Shown here piece after piece: positions 53,371-61,558 of a DNA stretch of 64,000 nucleotides; position 1 is the first letter of the stretch, and each line of letters begins with the position of its first letter. A model generated the notes under the pieces. That model was not told where the DNA came from. It did no database searches and saw only the letters and a list, made by a program, of their open reading frames with translations. This DNA is from Streptomyces asoensis. Lineage in GTDB: Bacteria; Actinomycetota; Actinomycetes; Streptomycetales; Streptomycetaceae. A program made the translations under genes and the position numbers. The stretch spans positions 248,001 through 312,000 of the forward strand of contig NZ_BNEB01000005.1 of assembly GCF_016860545.1 (NCBI RefSeq). The letters run 5' to 3'.

Positions 53371-53841
53371 ATGAACACTCCCCTCCCCGCCGGCGCCGGC
53401 ATGCTGCGCGCGCTGTCCGCCGAGCACCGCCGACGGCTCCTGCGCGTCGCCCGGGAGGTCTCCGTCCCCGAGGGGACGCGTCTGTTCGAGGAAGGCAGCC
53501 GTGCCGACCGCTTCTGGATCATCCGCACCGGCAACATCGAACTCGACATGCGGGTGCCGGGCCGCCGCGCGGCCGTCATCGAGAACCTGGGACACAACGA
53601 CCTGGTCGGCTGGTCGTGGCTGTTCACCCCGCACGTCTGGCACCTGGGGGCCGGCGCGACGACACCGGTGCGGGCCTACGAGTTCGACGCCACGGCCGTC
53701 CGGTCCATGTGCCGGGACGATCCCGCCCTGGGGCACGACGTCGCCCGGTGGGTCGGCGAGGTGCTCGCCCACCGCCTCCGCGCGTCCAGGACACGACTGC
53801 TCGACCTGTACGCCCCCCACGGCGCCGGCAGCACCGTCTGA
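53371..53841 (+). CDS. Stand-alone cyclic-nucleotide-binding-fold protein
   Basis: A 156-residue protein starting MNTPLPAGAGMLRALSAEHR. It is a Crp-type beta barrel (VPEGTRLFEEGSRADRFWII, GNIELDMRV) with a C-terminal helix but no helix-turn-helix. The phosphate cassette reads GHNDLVGWSWLFTPHVWHLG instead of GEIALL-RAA, so the usual Glu and Arg for cyclic nucleotide are absent; another ligand or none is likely. ATG 53371 follows GGAGG. It is followed 54 bp later by a CBS-BON gene and probably shares its transcript. Confidence 0.85.
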   Translation: MNTPLPAGAGMLRALSAEHRRRLLRVAREVSVPEGTRLFEEGSRADRFWIIRTGNIELDMRVPGRRAAVIENLGHNDLVGWSWLFTPHVWHLGAGATTPVRAYEFDATAVRSMCRDDPALGHDVARWVGEVLAHRLRASRTRLLDLYAPHGAGSTV

Positions 53842-53895
53842 CCGGTCGCGGACCAAGAGCGCCGCACCGGTCCGGCACACGACGGAGGAGTGATC

Positions 53896-54651
53896 ATGCA
53901 CGGCACGCCGCACATCGTCAGCGACGTCATGACCCACACGGTCGCCGCGGTCGGCCGCCGGGCGACCTTCAAGGAGATCGTCCGCCTGATGCGGGACTGG
54001 CGCATCAGCGCGCTGCCCGTCCTCGAGGGCGAGGGCCGTGTCGTCGGCGTCGTCTCGGAGGCCGACCTGCTGCCCAAGGAGGAGTTCCGCGACAGCGACC
54101 CCGGCCCCGGCCTCCCGCCGTCGGCACCCGTCCCGCCCGTCCTGACCGGCCCGCCCGGGGAGGACGCCGTCGTGCGGGCGCGCCGCGCGGCCGGCGCGGC
54201 CAAGGCGGGCGCGGTCACCGCGGAGGAGCTGATGTCCTCCCCCGCCCTCACCGTCCGCGCGGACACCACGCTCGCCCAGGCCGCCCGCGTCATGGCGCAC
54301 GCCAAGGTCAAGCGGCTCCCCGTCGTGGACGCCGTGGGCATGCTGGAGGGCATCGTCAGCCGCACCGACCTGCTCAAGGTCTTCCTGCGGACCGACGAGG
54401 AGATCGCCGAGGAGGTGCGGCGCGAGATCGTGTCCTACCTGTTCCCGCTGCCCGAGTCGAACGTGCGGGTGGACGTGCGGGACGGCGTCGTGACCCTCGT
54501 CGGACGGGCCAGGGACACGTCCTTGGTGCCGGTGGCGGCGCGGCTGGTCCGGGCCGTCGAGGGGGTCGTGGACGTCGGCTTCGACCTCACCCGGCCCGCG
54601 GCCGCGGAGGAGACGCCCTCGCGGACCACCGGGAACACCGCCACGGCCTGA
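53896..54651 (+). CDS. CBS-pair protein with C-terminal BON domain (2)
   Basis: A 251-residue paralogue of the protein at 35453. CBS 1 starts VSDVMTHTVAAVGRRATFKE, CBS 2 contains SSPALTVRADTTLAQAARVM; between them is a proline-rich insertion of about 30 residues (GLPPSAPVPPVLTGPPGEDA) absent in the paralogue. The BON domain (SNVRVDVRDGVVTLVGRARD) is at about 190-240. ATG 53896 has GGAGGAG 6 nt upstream. Likely an energy-state sensor whose partner is unknown. Confidence 0.9.
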   Translation: MHGTPHIVSDVMTHTVAAVGRRATFKEIVRLMRDWRISALPVLEGEGRVVGVVSEADLLPKEEFRDSDPGPGLPPSAPVPPVLTGPPGEDAVVRARRAAGAAKAGAVTAEELMSSPALTVRADTTLAQAARVMAHAKVKRLPVVDAVGMLEGIVSRTDLLKVFLRTDEEIAEEVRREIVSYLFPLPESNVRVDVRDGVVTLVGRARDTSLVPVAARLVRAVEGVVDVGFDLTRPAAAEETPSRTTGNTATA

Positions 54652-54674
54652 AACGGCCGGGCGGCCGTGGGAGG

Positions 54675-54690
54675 AGGGCCGATCGGCCCT
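54675..54690. promoter_or_regulatory. DevR/OsdR-type box before the response regulator
   Basis: AGGGCCGATCGGCCCT is a perfect 16-bp palindrome, 82 bp before the regulator start. It is the best copy of the motif in the window and suggests autoregulation. Confidence 0.6.
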
Positions 54691-54771
54691 GGTGCTCCGG
54701 GGCCGGACGCGTGATGATCGGCGTGAGGGACAGCCCGGGGTCTGTCCTCCACCGGGGAACGAGGGGTCACG

Positions 54772-55473
54772 ATGGCAGAGCCGCGCACGTTCAGCGAGCA
54801 GAACCCGATCCGGGTGTTCCTGCTGGACGACCACGAGGTCGTCCGCCGCGGCCTGGCCGACCTGCTGGACGCCGAGCCCGACATCTCGGTGATCGGCGAC
54901 GCCGGCACCGTCGACCACGCGCTCGCCCGCGGTCCCGCCCTCCGCCCGGACGTCGCCGTCCTCGACGTGCGGCTGCCGGACGGCGACGGCATCTCGGTCT
55001 GCCGGGAGCTGCGCAGTCAGATGCCCGGGCTGGCCTGTCTGATGCTGACCTCGTTCGACGACGAGGAAGCCCTGCTCGACGCGATCATGGCGGGGGCCTC
55101 GGGGTACGTCCTCAAGCAGATCAAGGGATCCGACCTGGTCTCGGCGGTCCGCACGGTGGCCTCGGGCCAGTCGATGCTGGACCCGGCGACCACCGCGCGG
55201 CTGATGCGCTCGCTGCGCGCCGATCCGGCGGAGACACCCGCCGTGCCGTCGGAGCTGGCGGGCCTGTCCCCGCGCGAGCGGGACATCCTGGCGCTGATCG
55301 GCGACGGCCTGACCAACCGCGAGATCGGCAAGAAGCTCTACCTCTCCGAGAAGACGGTCAAGAACCACATCTCCCGCCTGCTGGCCAAGCTGGGCGTGCA
55401 GCGCCGCGTGCAGGCCGCCGTCCTCGCCTCCCACCTGGAGCAGCCGGGAGCGGGCGAACCCCGCGCCAGGTGA
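54772..55473 (+). CDS. osdR: DevR/OsdR-type NarL-family response regulator
   Basis: A 233-residue regulator close to mycobacterial DevR. The receiver has VFLLDDHEVVRRGLADLLDA and the phospho-aspartate D65 in VAVLDVRLPDGDGISVC, matching DevR VAVLDVRLPDGNG. The LuxR-type domain reads LTNREIGKKLYLSEKTVKNH and ISRLLAKLGVQRRVQAAVLA, preserving the Lys and Asn contacts of DevR. ATG 54772 follows GAGGGG. The sensor kinase that should drive it is 11 kb away at 42358. It is expected to bind the GGG(A/C)C-N4-GGCCC boxes across 24.7-54.7 kb, including its own. Confidence 0.93.
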   Translation: MAEPRTFSEQNPIRVFLLDDHEVVRRGLADLLDAEPDISVIGDAGTVDHALARGPALRPDVAVLDVRLPDGDGISVCRELRSQMPGLACLMLTSFDDEEALLDAIMAGASGYVLKQIKGSDLVSAVRTVASGQSMLDPATTARLMRSLRADPAETPAVPSELAGLSPRERDILALIGDGLTNREIGKKLYLSEKTVKNHISRLLAKLGVQRRVQAAVLASHLEQPGAGEPRAR

Positions 55474-55518
55474 CCGCCCGCCTCCTCGGTCCGGGTCCGG
55501 GTGCGGGGCCGGGTCCGG

Positions 55519-56028
55519 TCAGCGGAAGAGGGCGACGAGACCGTTCACCCAGATCGCGAGGAACGCGAGGCCCGCGAGCAGGCAGCCCGCTCCCGCCAGG
55601 AGACCGCCGCGGGCGCTCCCCTCGGGGTGCGCACCCTCCTCGTCGGCGGGCACCGTGTCCCAGTCGACCGGGTGTCCCACGGCCTGCGAGCACGCCGTGC
55701 GGACCGCCGCGAGCCGCGCCGCCGCGAAGGCCGTCCCGGCCCGCGCCTCGGGACCGCGCCAGGCGAGGGCCCGCATGCGCTGCGCGGGAGTCGGGTACCG
55801 CGCCTCGAACGCGGCGGTCTCGGCCGGGTCCCGGTCCTCTTCGAGGTACATCCAGCGGCCCGCCTGGGCCGGCTCTCCGTACCGCCGGTACACCTCGGCC
55901 AGCCGGCGGCGGGCCGTGAGGTCGTCGGGGAAGGAGGACACCAGTCCGCGCAGGCGCTGGCGCGCGACGGGGACGCGTCCGGCGGCGAGGTCCGCTTCGG
56001 CTCGGGCGAGGGTGACTTCCAGAGGCAT
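55519..56028 (-). CDS. DUF6584-like protein with C-terminal membrane helix
   Basis: A 169-residue protein starting MPLEVTLARAEADLAAGRVP. The first 75 residues form TPR-like helices (RQRLRGLVSSFPDDLTARRR and EVYRRYGEPAQAGRWMYLEE), a pattern I associate with the actinobacterial DUF6584 family. A single membrane helix lies at about 142-165 (LAGAGCLLAGLAFLAIWVNG). No ribosome binding site is obvious at ATG 56028. It converges on the response regulator gene with a 45-bp gap. Function unknown. Confidence 0.75.
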   Translation of the reverse strand: MPLEVTLARAEADLAAGRVPVARQRLRGLVSSFPDDLTARRRLAEVYRRYGEPAQAGRWMYLEEDRDPAETAAFEARYPTPAQRMRALAWRGPEARAGTAFAAARLAAVRTACSQAVGHPVDWDTVPADEEGAHPEGSARGGLLAGAGCLLAGLAFLAIWVNGLVALFR

Positions 56029-56221
56029 GACCGCATGATCGACTACGACGGCGATGCGGGGCGAACCGTTTTTCCCGCGGAGCACGTGGTCGTCCCGGCG
56101 GGAATCCACGTGTGGACGGGGCGTGACGGGGGACTTGGTCGGCAGGCCCGGTCGGCGTACCCATGGGGTCGGCCCGGCTCAGGTTCCTCTGGTTCGGCCC
56201 TCGTGCCGGAGGAGCCGCCCG

Positions 56222-56917
56222 TCAGGGGTTCGACAGGGCGCCGTGTTCGCAGACCAGGCGGGCGACCTCCCGGAGCTTGATGTTGTTCTCCTGCGAGTAG
56301 CGGCGCAGCACGTCGAACGCCTGCTCCTCGGTGACGTGGTGACTGCCCATGAGGATGCCCATGGCCTCGCCGATCGCGTGCCGGGTGGCGACCGCGTGCT
56401 CCATCTGCGCGTGGGTGCGGGCGCTGGAGAAGGCGACGGCCGCGTGGGAGGCCAGCAGCCACCCGGCGAGTTCGCTGGCCTCGGTGAACGCGCCGGGCTT
56501 GCGGGAGTAGAGGTTGAGCGCGCCGAGGTCCTCCTCCTCGGTGAAGAGCAGGAAGCCCATCATGCTCCCCACGCCCAGCGCATGGGCGCGGGGGGCGTAG
56601 GCCGGCCAGCGCAGCCGCTGGGCGGTGAGGTCCTCGATACGGAAGACCCGTTCCCCCTCTGCGGAGTGCGCCGCGTCGAAGCACGGCCCTTCGCCCAGGT
56701 CGGCCTGGAGCTCATCGCTCTCGACGACCAGTCGGTCGGTCGGGGCGAGGGTCTGGACCTGCCTGCCCCGCAGCACCAGGATGCCGGCCGCGTCGCAGCC
56801 GTCCACCAGCTCCGTGGCGGAGGCGGTGATCCGTTCGAGCGTGGCGTCGACCGACTCCTGCGCGAGGAGGTCACGCGCCATCGACGCCATCTGCTGCGCG
56901 AACCGGTCCCAGTGCAC
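56222..56917 (-). CDS. GAF-ANTAR RNA-binding antiterminator-type regulator
   Basis: A 231-residue protein starting VHWDRFAQQMASMARDLLAQ. A GAF domain (about 20-155, with DGCDAAGILVLRGRQVQTLA and DLGEGPCFDAA) senses a small ligand. An ANTAR domain (about 165-225, TRHAIGEAMGILMGSHHVTE) would bind paired RNA hairpins and relieve transcription termination. GTG 56917 is chosen because GGAGGCACA is just before it. It is transcribed alone near the end of the stress island. Ligand and RNA target are not known. Confidence 0.88.
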   Translation of the reverse strand: MHWDRFAQQMASMARDLLAQESVDATLERITASATELVDGCDAAGILVLRGRQVQTLAPTDRLVVESDELQADLGEGPCFDAAHSAEGERVFRIEDLTAQRLRWPAYAPRAHALGVGSMMGFLLFTEEEDLGALNLYSRKPGAFTEASELAGWLLASHAAVAFSSARTHAQMEHAVATRHAIGEAMGILMGSHHVTEEQAFDVLRRYSQENNIKLREVARLVCEHGALSNP

Positions 56918-57011
56918 TGTGCCTCCGCGTTCTCGACGTGCCCGGAAACCTCTTCTACCCAGCTTTCCACGCGATTCCCGTGCCTGTGCGACGACGGTCC
57001 CGAGCGGAGCC

Positions 57012-58100
57012 CTACGCCGTGCGCCCGAGGCGGAAGCGGGGGTGCGGCTCGGCGCGGCCGGTGGCGAGGTCGGCGGCCATCGCGCCGATGAGCGGGGCGA
57101 ACTTGGCGCCGTGTCCCGAGCACGGGGAGACGACGACCAGCGGCCCCCGGCGGTCCAGGACGAAGTCCTCGTCGGGGGTGCTGGTGTAGAGGCAGGTGGC
57201 CTCGGCCACGGGGTCGGGGTCGAGACCGGGGAGCCGGTCACGGACGAAGCCGCTCACCCGGGTGCGCGAGGAGGAGTCGGCGACGCCGTCACGGGTGCGG
57301 GCGGTGGTGGGGGTGCCGCGGTCGTGCTCGGCGACCTTGAACGCCGGGAGGGGGCCGCCGTCGCTGCCCGACGGCAGGCCGTAGAGGTGCAGCGCGCCGT
57401 CCCAGATGAGGGTCGGCCACCGGACGGCCGGGTCGTGCTGGCGGAAGTGGAAGACCTGTTGCTGGGTCACGCGCAGCGGCGGCAGGTCGAGGGGCAGTCC
57501 GAGTTCGGGCAGCCAGGCTCCGGCGGCGATCACGACCGTGTCGGCGACGAGCTCCTGGCCGTCGTCGGTGCGCAGGACCGCCCGGTCCCCGTGCGGGACG
57601 TCGAGGCCGGTGACGCGGGTTCCGGTGAGCACCCGCGCCCCGTGTTCGACGGCCCGCCGTGCACAGGTGGCGACGGTCCGGTCGGCGTCGACGACGCCCG
57701 CGTCCGGGTGGTACAGCACCGGACCCGTGACCCGGATCTGCGGCCAGCGCTCCGCGGCGGCCTGCGGGCCGAGGAGTTCGTGGGGCACGCCGGCCGCGGC
57801 GAGGAGGGCCGCCGCCGGCGCCGGGTCGTGGTCCTCGCCCATGTCGAGCCCGCCGGTCGTGCGCAGCAGCGGCGTCGCGCTGTCGTCCTCCAGCTCCCGC
57901 CACCGCTCCCGCGCGAGCCCCGTCAGCCGTACGTAGAGGGGGTCGGGGTAGACCCGCCGGAAGATCCGTGAGCTGCCGTGCGAACTGCCGTGGCGGTGGC
58001 CGATGCCGTACGCCTCGACGAGCGTGACCTCGTGACCACGCCGGGCCAGTTCCCAGGCGGTGGCCGCGCCCATCAGTCCGGCACCCACGACGGCGATCAC
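57012..58100 (-). CDS. Sarcosine-oxidase-like FAD-dependent oxidoreductase
   Basis: A 362-residue flavoenzyme of the D-amino acid oxidase superfamily, monomeric sarcosine oxidase/N-methyltryptophan oxidase branch. The dinucleotide motif VVGAGLMGAATAWELARRGH is at the N-terminus, VVIAAGAWLPELG is the second FAD contact, and C303 in TCLYTSTPDEDF corresponds to the cysteine that holds FAD covalently in sarcosine oxidase. SPCSGHGAKFAP follows. GTG 58100 has GGGAGG 5 nt upstream. It would oxidise an N-methyl or secondary amine and form hydrogen peroxide; the substrate is uncertain. Confidence 0.88.
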   Translation of the reverse strand: MIAVVGAGLMGAATAWELARRGHEVTLVEAYGIGHRHGSSHGSSRIFRRVYPDPLYVRLTGLARERWRELEDDSATPLLRTTGGLDMGEDHDPAPAAALLAAAGVPHELLGPQAAAERWPQIRVTGPVLYHPDAGVVDADRTVATCARRAVEHGARVLTGTRVTGLDVPHGDRAVLRTDDGQELVADTVVIAAGAWLPELGLPLDLPPLRVTQQQVFHFRQHDPAVRWPTLIWDGALHLYGLPSGSDGGPLPAFKVAEHDRGTPTTARTRDGVADSSSRTRVSGFVRDRLPGLDPDPVAEATCLYTSTPDEDFVLDRRGPLVVVSPCSGHGAKFAPLIGAMAADLATGRAEPHPRFRLGRTA

Positions 58101-58337
58101 AGGTCCTCCCAGGAGAGTCGTTCCGTGCCCGCGAGGGGGCGCGGGCCGGGGCAGCGGTTCCGATCGTAGGGGCGACGGGTCCCGGAGCCGCAGGTGGGGC
58201 GGGTCTCCCCGCGTCCGCCGGCGCCGTGGGCCGGGCGACCGGGCGCGGTGCCCGCTCGGTGTCTGCCGGTGAGTTCGGCGATGCACGCCTCTTTCCCGTG
58301 CCGAGGGCCGCATGGCATGCTCACGGCCGACATAGCT

Positions 58338-58362
58338 ATGAACGTTGTTCATCTACGTGAAC
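58338..58362. promoter_or_regulatory. Overlapping palindromes before the beta-helix protein gene
   Basis: ATGAACGTTGTTCAT (58338-58352) and GTTCATCTACGTGAAC (58347-58362) overlap and share GTTCAT. The second, read on the other strand, differs at one of 16 positions from the site at 60168-60183. The rest of the gap 58101-58337 shows no gene. Confidence 0.65.
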
Positions 58363-58382
58363 CAGTGGAGGGGCGGGCGGAC

Positions 58383-60104
58383 ATGAGCGAAGCGCGGGAC
58401 AGCGGGAACGGCGACCGGCACACCGACCTCACGAGACGCGGCCTGCTCACCGGGGCCGCGGCCATGGCGGCCGTGGCCGCCGGCGCGGTGACGGGAGGAG
58501 CCACCGCCGCCGCCTCGCCCTCCTCACCTCCCTCCCCCGGCCCGCGGGGCCGGGCCCCGCTCCTGTGGCGCGAGTTCGCGCGCGACCCGTACACCCACCC
58601 GCAGATCCCCTACATCGGCCGGGCGGGCTGCCGCGGCGGCGCACGGCGTCTCCCCCGCCACCCCCGGGTGTTCGACGTGCGCGCCTTCGGCGCCAGGGCG
58701 GACGGCACCACCGACTCCGCCCCCGCGATCAACCGTGCCGTCGCCGCTGCCGGAAGGGCCGGCGGCGGCACGGTCTCCATCCCTTCCGGGACCTTCCGGA
58801 TCGACGACGTCGTCCGCGTCGGGCACTCGGACGTCGTCGTGCGCGGCGCCGGGAGCGGCCGAACGACGCTGTACGCGACGCGCAACCTGACCGAGCTGAT
58901 CGGCGCCTACGGCTCCCGCTACGGCGGTGACAAGTCGTCCTGGTCCTGGGCCGGCGGCCTCGTCTGGCTGGCGCCCGAGGCGCGGTGGAACTCCCTGGTC
59001 GCCGCGATCCGGGCGAAGGCGTGGCCGTTCGAGGGCTGGACGGGGAACCGGCGCGACGAGTGGCGGCCGCTCACCGCCGTCGCCCCGGCCCGCCAGGGCT
59101 CCTGGACGGTGACGGTCACCGACCCCGCGGAGCTGCGGCCCGGCGCGCTCGTCCTCCTGCGGCTCGCCGACGACGCCGGCCACACGCTGCCGGCGCACAT
59201 GGCGGGCGAGGGGCCCGGCGCCCTGGCGTACCGGTGGGACGACAAGACGAAGCTGACCTCGTACATGCCCTACGAATGGCCGGTGCGCATCGCGCGGGTC
59301 CGGGGCCGCAGGGTCACCCTGGAACGCCCGCTCCCCCTCGACGTACGCCCGGAATGGAACCCCCTGCTCACCACCCACGTGCCGGAACTGACGGGCGCGG
59401 GCGTCGAGGGGCTGACCCTGGAGGCGGTGAAGACGCCCCAGCGGCCGCACCTGCTCGACCTGGGGTACAACGGCGTCGTCCTCCAGTGCGCGTACGACTG
59501 CTGGGTGGACGACGTGACGGTGCGCCACGTCGACAACGGGTTCGGGCTGGTGGCCGCCTCGGCGTGCACCCTGCGCCGGACCAGGGTCGCCGGGCGCGGC
59601 TCCCACCACCCCTATTTCTGCCGGGAGGGCTCGCACGACAATCTCGTCGAGGACTTCACCGTCGAGGAACGCACGGTGCCGGCGCCGCCCGGCACGCAGC
59701 TGCACGGCATCAACGTCGAGGGGCTGTCCTCGTACAACGTGTGGTCGCGGGGCGACATGCGGATGGGCACCTTCGACAGTCATCGCGGCCTGCCCTTCGC
59801 CGACGTGCGCACCGACATCACGGTGCACAACGACGGCCGGCACGGCGGCGACGCGAGCGCGGGTCCCCTCTTCGGCGCCCGCTTCACGCACTGGAACATC
59901 CGCGTCACCAACGGCCGGGCGGGCCTGGTGAAGATCGACGGCCTGGCCCCGTACTCCGCCACCGTCGGCATCGACCCGGTCAGCGAGTTCGACCAGATCG
60001 ACGTCCCCGACTTCACCGGCGACCTGCACAGCCGGCTGGAGCTCTACGGCAGCCCCGAGGCGGTACGGCCGCGCAACCTCCACGAGGCCCAGCGCGGGAT
60101 CTGA
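58383..60104 (+). CDS. Tat-exported right-handed beta-helix (pectate-lyase-superfamily) protein
   Basis: A 573-residue secreted protein. TDLTRRGLLTGAAAMAAVAA is a twin-arginine signal; the mature chain opens HPRVFDVRAFGARADGTTDS, the N-terminal cap of the pectate-lyase-3 superfamily, and continues in beta-helix coils (DNGFGLVAASACTLRRTRVA, RGSHHPYFCREGSHDNLVED). Such proteins cleave or bind acidic or branched polysaccharides; catalytic residues are not certain. ATG 58383 has GGAGGGG upstream. The operator before it is shared with the alginate-lyase-like gene downstream, so the two form a regulon for one polymer. Confidence 0.83.
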   Translation: MSEARDSGNGDRHTDLTRRGLLTGAAAMAAVAAGAVTGGATAAASPSSPPSPGPRGRAPLLWREFARDPYTHPQIPYIGRAGCRGGARRLPRHPRVFDVRAFGARADGTTDSAPAINRAVAAAGRAGGGTVSIPSGTFRIDDVVRVGHSDVVVRGAGSGRTTLYATRNLTELIGAYGSRYGGDKSSWSWAGGLVWLAPEARWNSLVAAIRAKAWPFEGWTGNRRDEWRPLTAVAPARQGSWTVTVTDPAELRPGALVLLRLADDAGHTLPAHMAGEGPGALAYRWDDKTKLTSYMPYEWPVRIARVRGRRVTLERPLPLDVRPEWNPLLTTHVPELTGAGVEGLTLEAVKTPQRPHLLDLGYNGVVLQCAYDCWVDDVTVRHVDNGFGLVAASACTLRRTRVAGRGSHHPYFCREGSHDNLVEDFTVEERTVPAPPGTQLHGINVEGLSSYNVWSRGDMRMGTFDSHRGLPFADVRTDITVHNDGRHGGDASAGPLFGARFTHWNIRVTNGRAGLVKIDGLAPYSATVGIDPVSEFDQIDVPDFTGDLHSRLELYGSPEAVRPRNLHEAQRGI

Positions 60105-60167
60105 ACCGCCGCCGGACCCCGGTCCGGACGCCCGGCCGCTTCCCGCCATGCCTCACCCGCCCCCCTG

Positions 60168-60183
60168 GTTCACGTACATGAAC
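60168..60183. promoter_or_regulatory. Operator before the alginate-lyase-like gene
   Basis: GTTCACGTACATGAAC has 5-bp matching arms (GTTCA/TGAAC) and ends 11 bp before the ATG at 60195, where bound repressor would block initiation. Confidence 0.65.
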
Positions 60184-60194
60184 GGAGTTGATCC

Positions 60195-61469
60195 ATGAGC
60201 CTTCGTCCCCGCCTGGGTGCCCTCCTGGCGGCCCTGGTCGCGTTCGCCGCCGCCGCCGTGCCCGTCGCCTCGGCGGGGGCGGCGCATCCGAAGCCCGGGG
60301 CGCCGCACACGACCGTCCTGGACGGCGCCCGGCTCCAGCGGACGAAGGCCGCCCTGGACCGCGGCGACCCGCGCCTGCGCACTGCCGTGCGGACGCTGGC
60401 CGCCCGCGCCGACGCCTGGCTGGGACAGGGGCCCTGGACGGTCGTCGACAAGCCCCGGCCCGCGCCCGGCGGCGACGTCCACGACTACCTCAGCCAGGCC
60501 CCGTACTGGTGGCCTTCCGTGCCACCGTCCTCCGGCAACCCCTGGGGCTGCCCCTATGTGCAGCGCGACGGGCAGCGCAATCCCGAGGTCGACACCGGCA
60601 CCGACCGGCAGGACGTCGAGAAGGTCTTCGACTCCGCATACGACCTCTCCCTGGCCTGGTACTACACCGGCGACCGGCGGTACGCGCGCAAGGCCGGGCA
60701 GGTCCTGCGCACCTGGTTCCTCGACCCGGCCACGCGCATGAACCCGAACCTCGACCACGCCCAGTTCATCCCCTGCAAGTACGACGGGCGGGCGATCGGC
60801 ATCATCGACTTCTCCCAGTCGTACACCGCCGTCCTGGACGCCCTCGCCCTCCTGGACACCGGCGCCGCGGGCTGGACGAGGACCGACCGCGCCGGCATGG
60901 CCCGGTGGAACAGCGACTTCCTCGGCTGGCTCAGGAACAGCGACTTCGGCAAGCAGGAGGGCGCCGCCGCCAACAACCACGGCACCTTCTACGACCTGCT
61001 GGTCGCCGCCCTCGCCCACGCCACGGGCGACGAGGGCCTGGCCCGCCGCACGGTCCTGGGCGCACGCGGCACGCGCGTCGCCCCGCAGATCGCCGCCGAC
61101 GGGAGCCAGCCGCAGGAGCTGGCCCGCACCCGCAGCTGGCACTACTCGGCCTTCGACCTGGTTGCCTACACCCGGCTCGCGGCCATCGGCGACCACGTCG
61201 GCGCCGACCTGTGGCGGTACCGGGGCCCGGACGGCCAGAGCCTGTTCAAGGCGGTGGACTACCTGCTGCCCGCCGCGACCGGCGCGGCCGGCTGGCCGCA
61301 CCCCGAGCTGGAGTTCCACCGGTACGCGGCCACCGACGTGGTGCACGCCGCAGCCGACGCGGGCGACCGGCAGGCCCGGCGGGCCGTCCGCGCGCTGGAG
61401 GAACCGCCCGGCGGTGACCTGTGGGCCCTGCGCCCGGCCGCGGAGCAACTGGACTCCATCGCGGGCTGA
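60195..61469 (+). CDS. Secreted alginate-lyase-family (PL5-like) protein
   Basis: A 424-residue secreted protein. The first 30 residues are a Sec signal peptide (LGALLAALVAFAAAAVPVAS). The alpha-barrel carries YWWPSVPPSSGNPWGCPYVQ and the family motif N260-N261-H262-G263 (ANNHGTFYDLLV), where Asn and His contact the uronate, and later RTRSWHYSAFDL. ATG 60195 follows GGAG. Together with the beta-helix protein it could degrade an acidic polysaccharide outside the cell; the exact polymer is not known and may not be alginate. Confidence 0.85.
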   Translation: MSLRPRLGALLAALVAFAAAAVPVASAGAAHPKPGAPHTTVLDGARLQRTKAALDRGDPRLRTAVRTLAARADAWLGQGPWTVVDKPRPAPGGDVHDYLSQAPYWWPSVPPSSGNPWGCPYVQRDGQRNPEVDTGTDRQDVEKVFDSAYDLSLAWYYTGDRRYARKAGQVLRTWFLDPATRMNPNLDHAQFIPCKYDGRAIGIIDFSQSYTAVLDALALLDTGAAGWTRTDRAGMARWNSDFLGWLRNSDFGKQEGAAANNHGTFYDLLVAALAHATGDEGLARRTVLGARGTRVAPQIAADGSQPQELARTRSWHYSAFDLVAYTRLAAIGDHVGADLWRYRGPDGQSLFKAVDYLLPAATGAAGWPHPELEFHRYAATDVVHAAADAGDRQARRAVRALEEPPGGDLWALRPAAEQLDSIAG

Positions 61470-61558
61470 CGCAGTAGGGCTGTCCGAAGACCGGTGCTCC
61501 GGGGGCGGGACGGTGGATACTGGCCCCCGGACGCCGGTACGGACGAGGAGCGCAGTCA

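Noticed and set aside
52746..55919. Open frame of over 1000 codons across GH15, Crp-fold, CBS and regulator genes
   Set aside because: It is a shadow frame of several certain genes, with arginine/proline-rich composition and no start signal.
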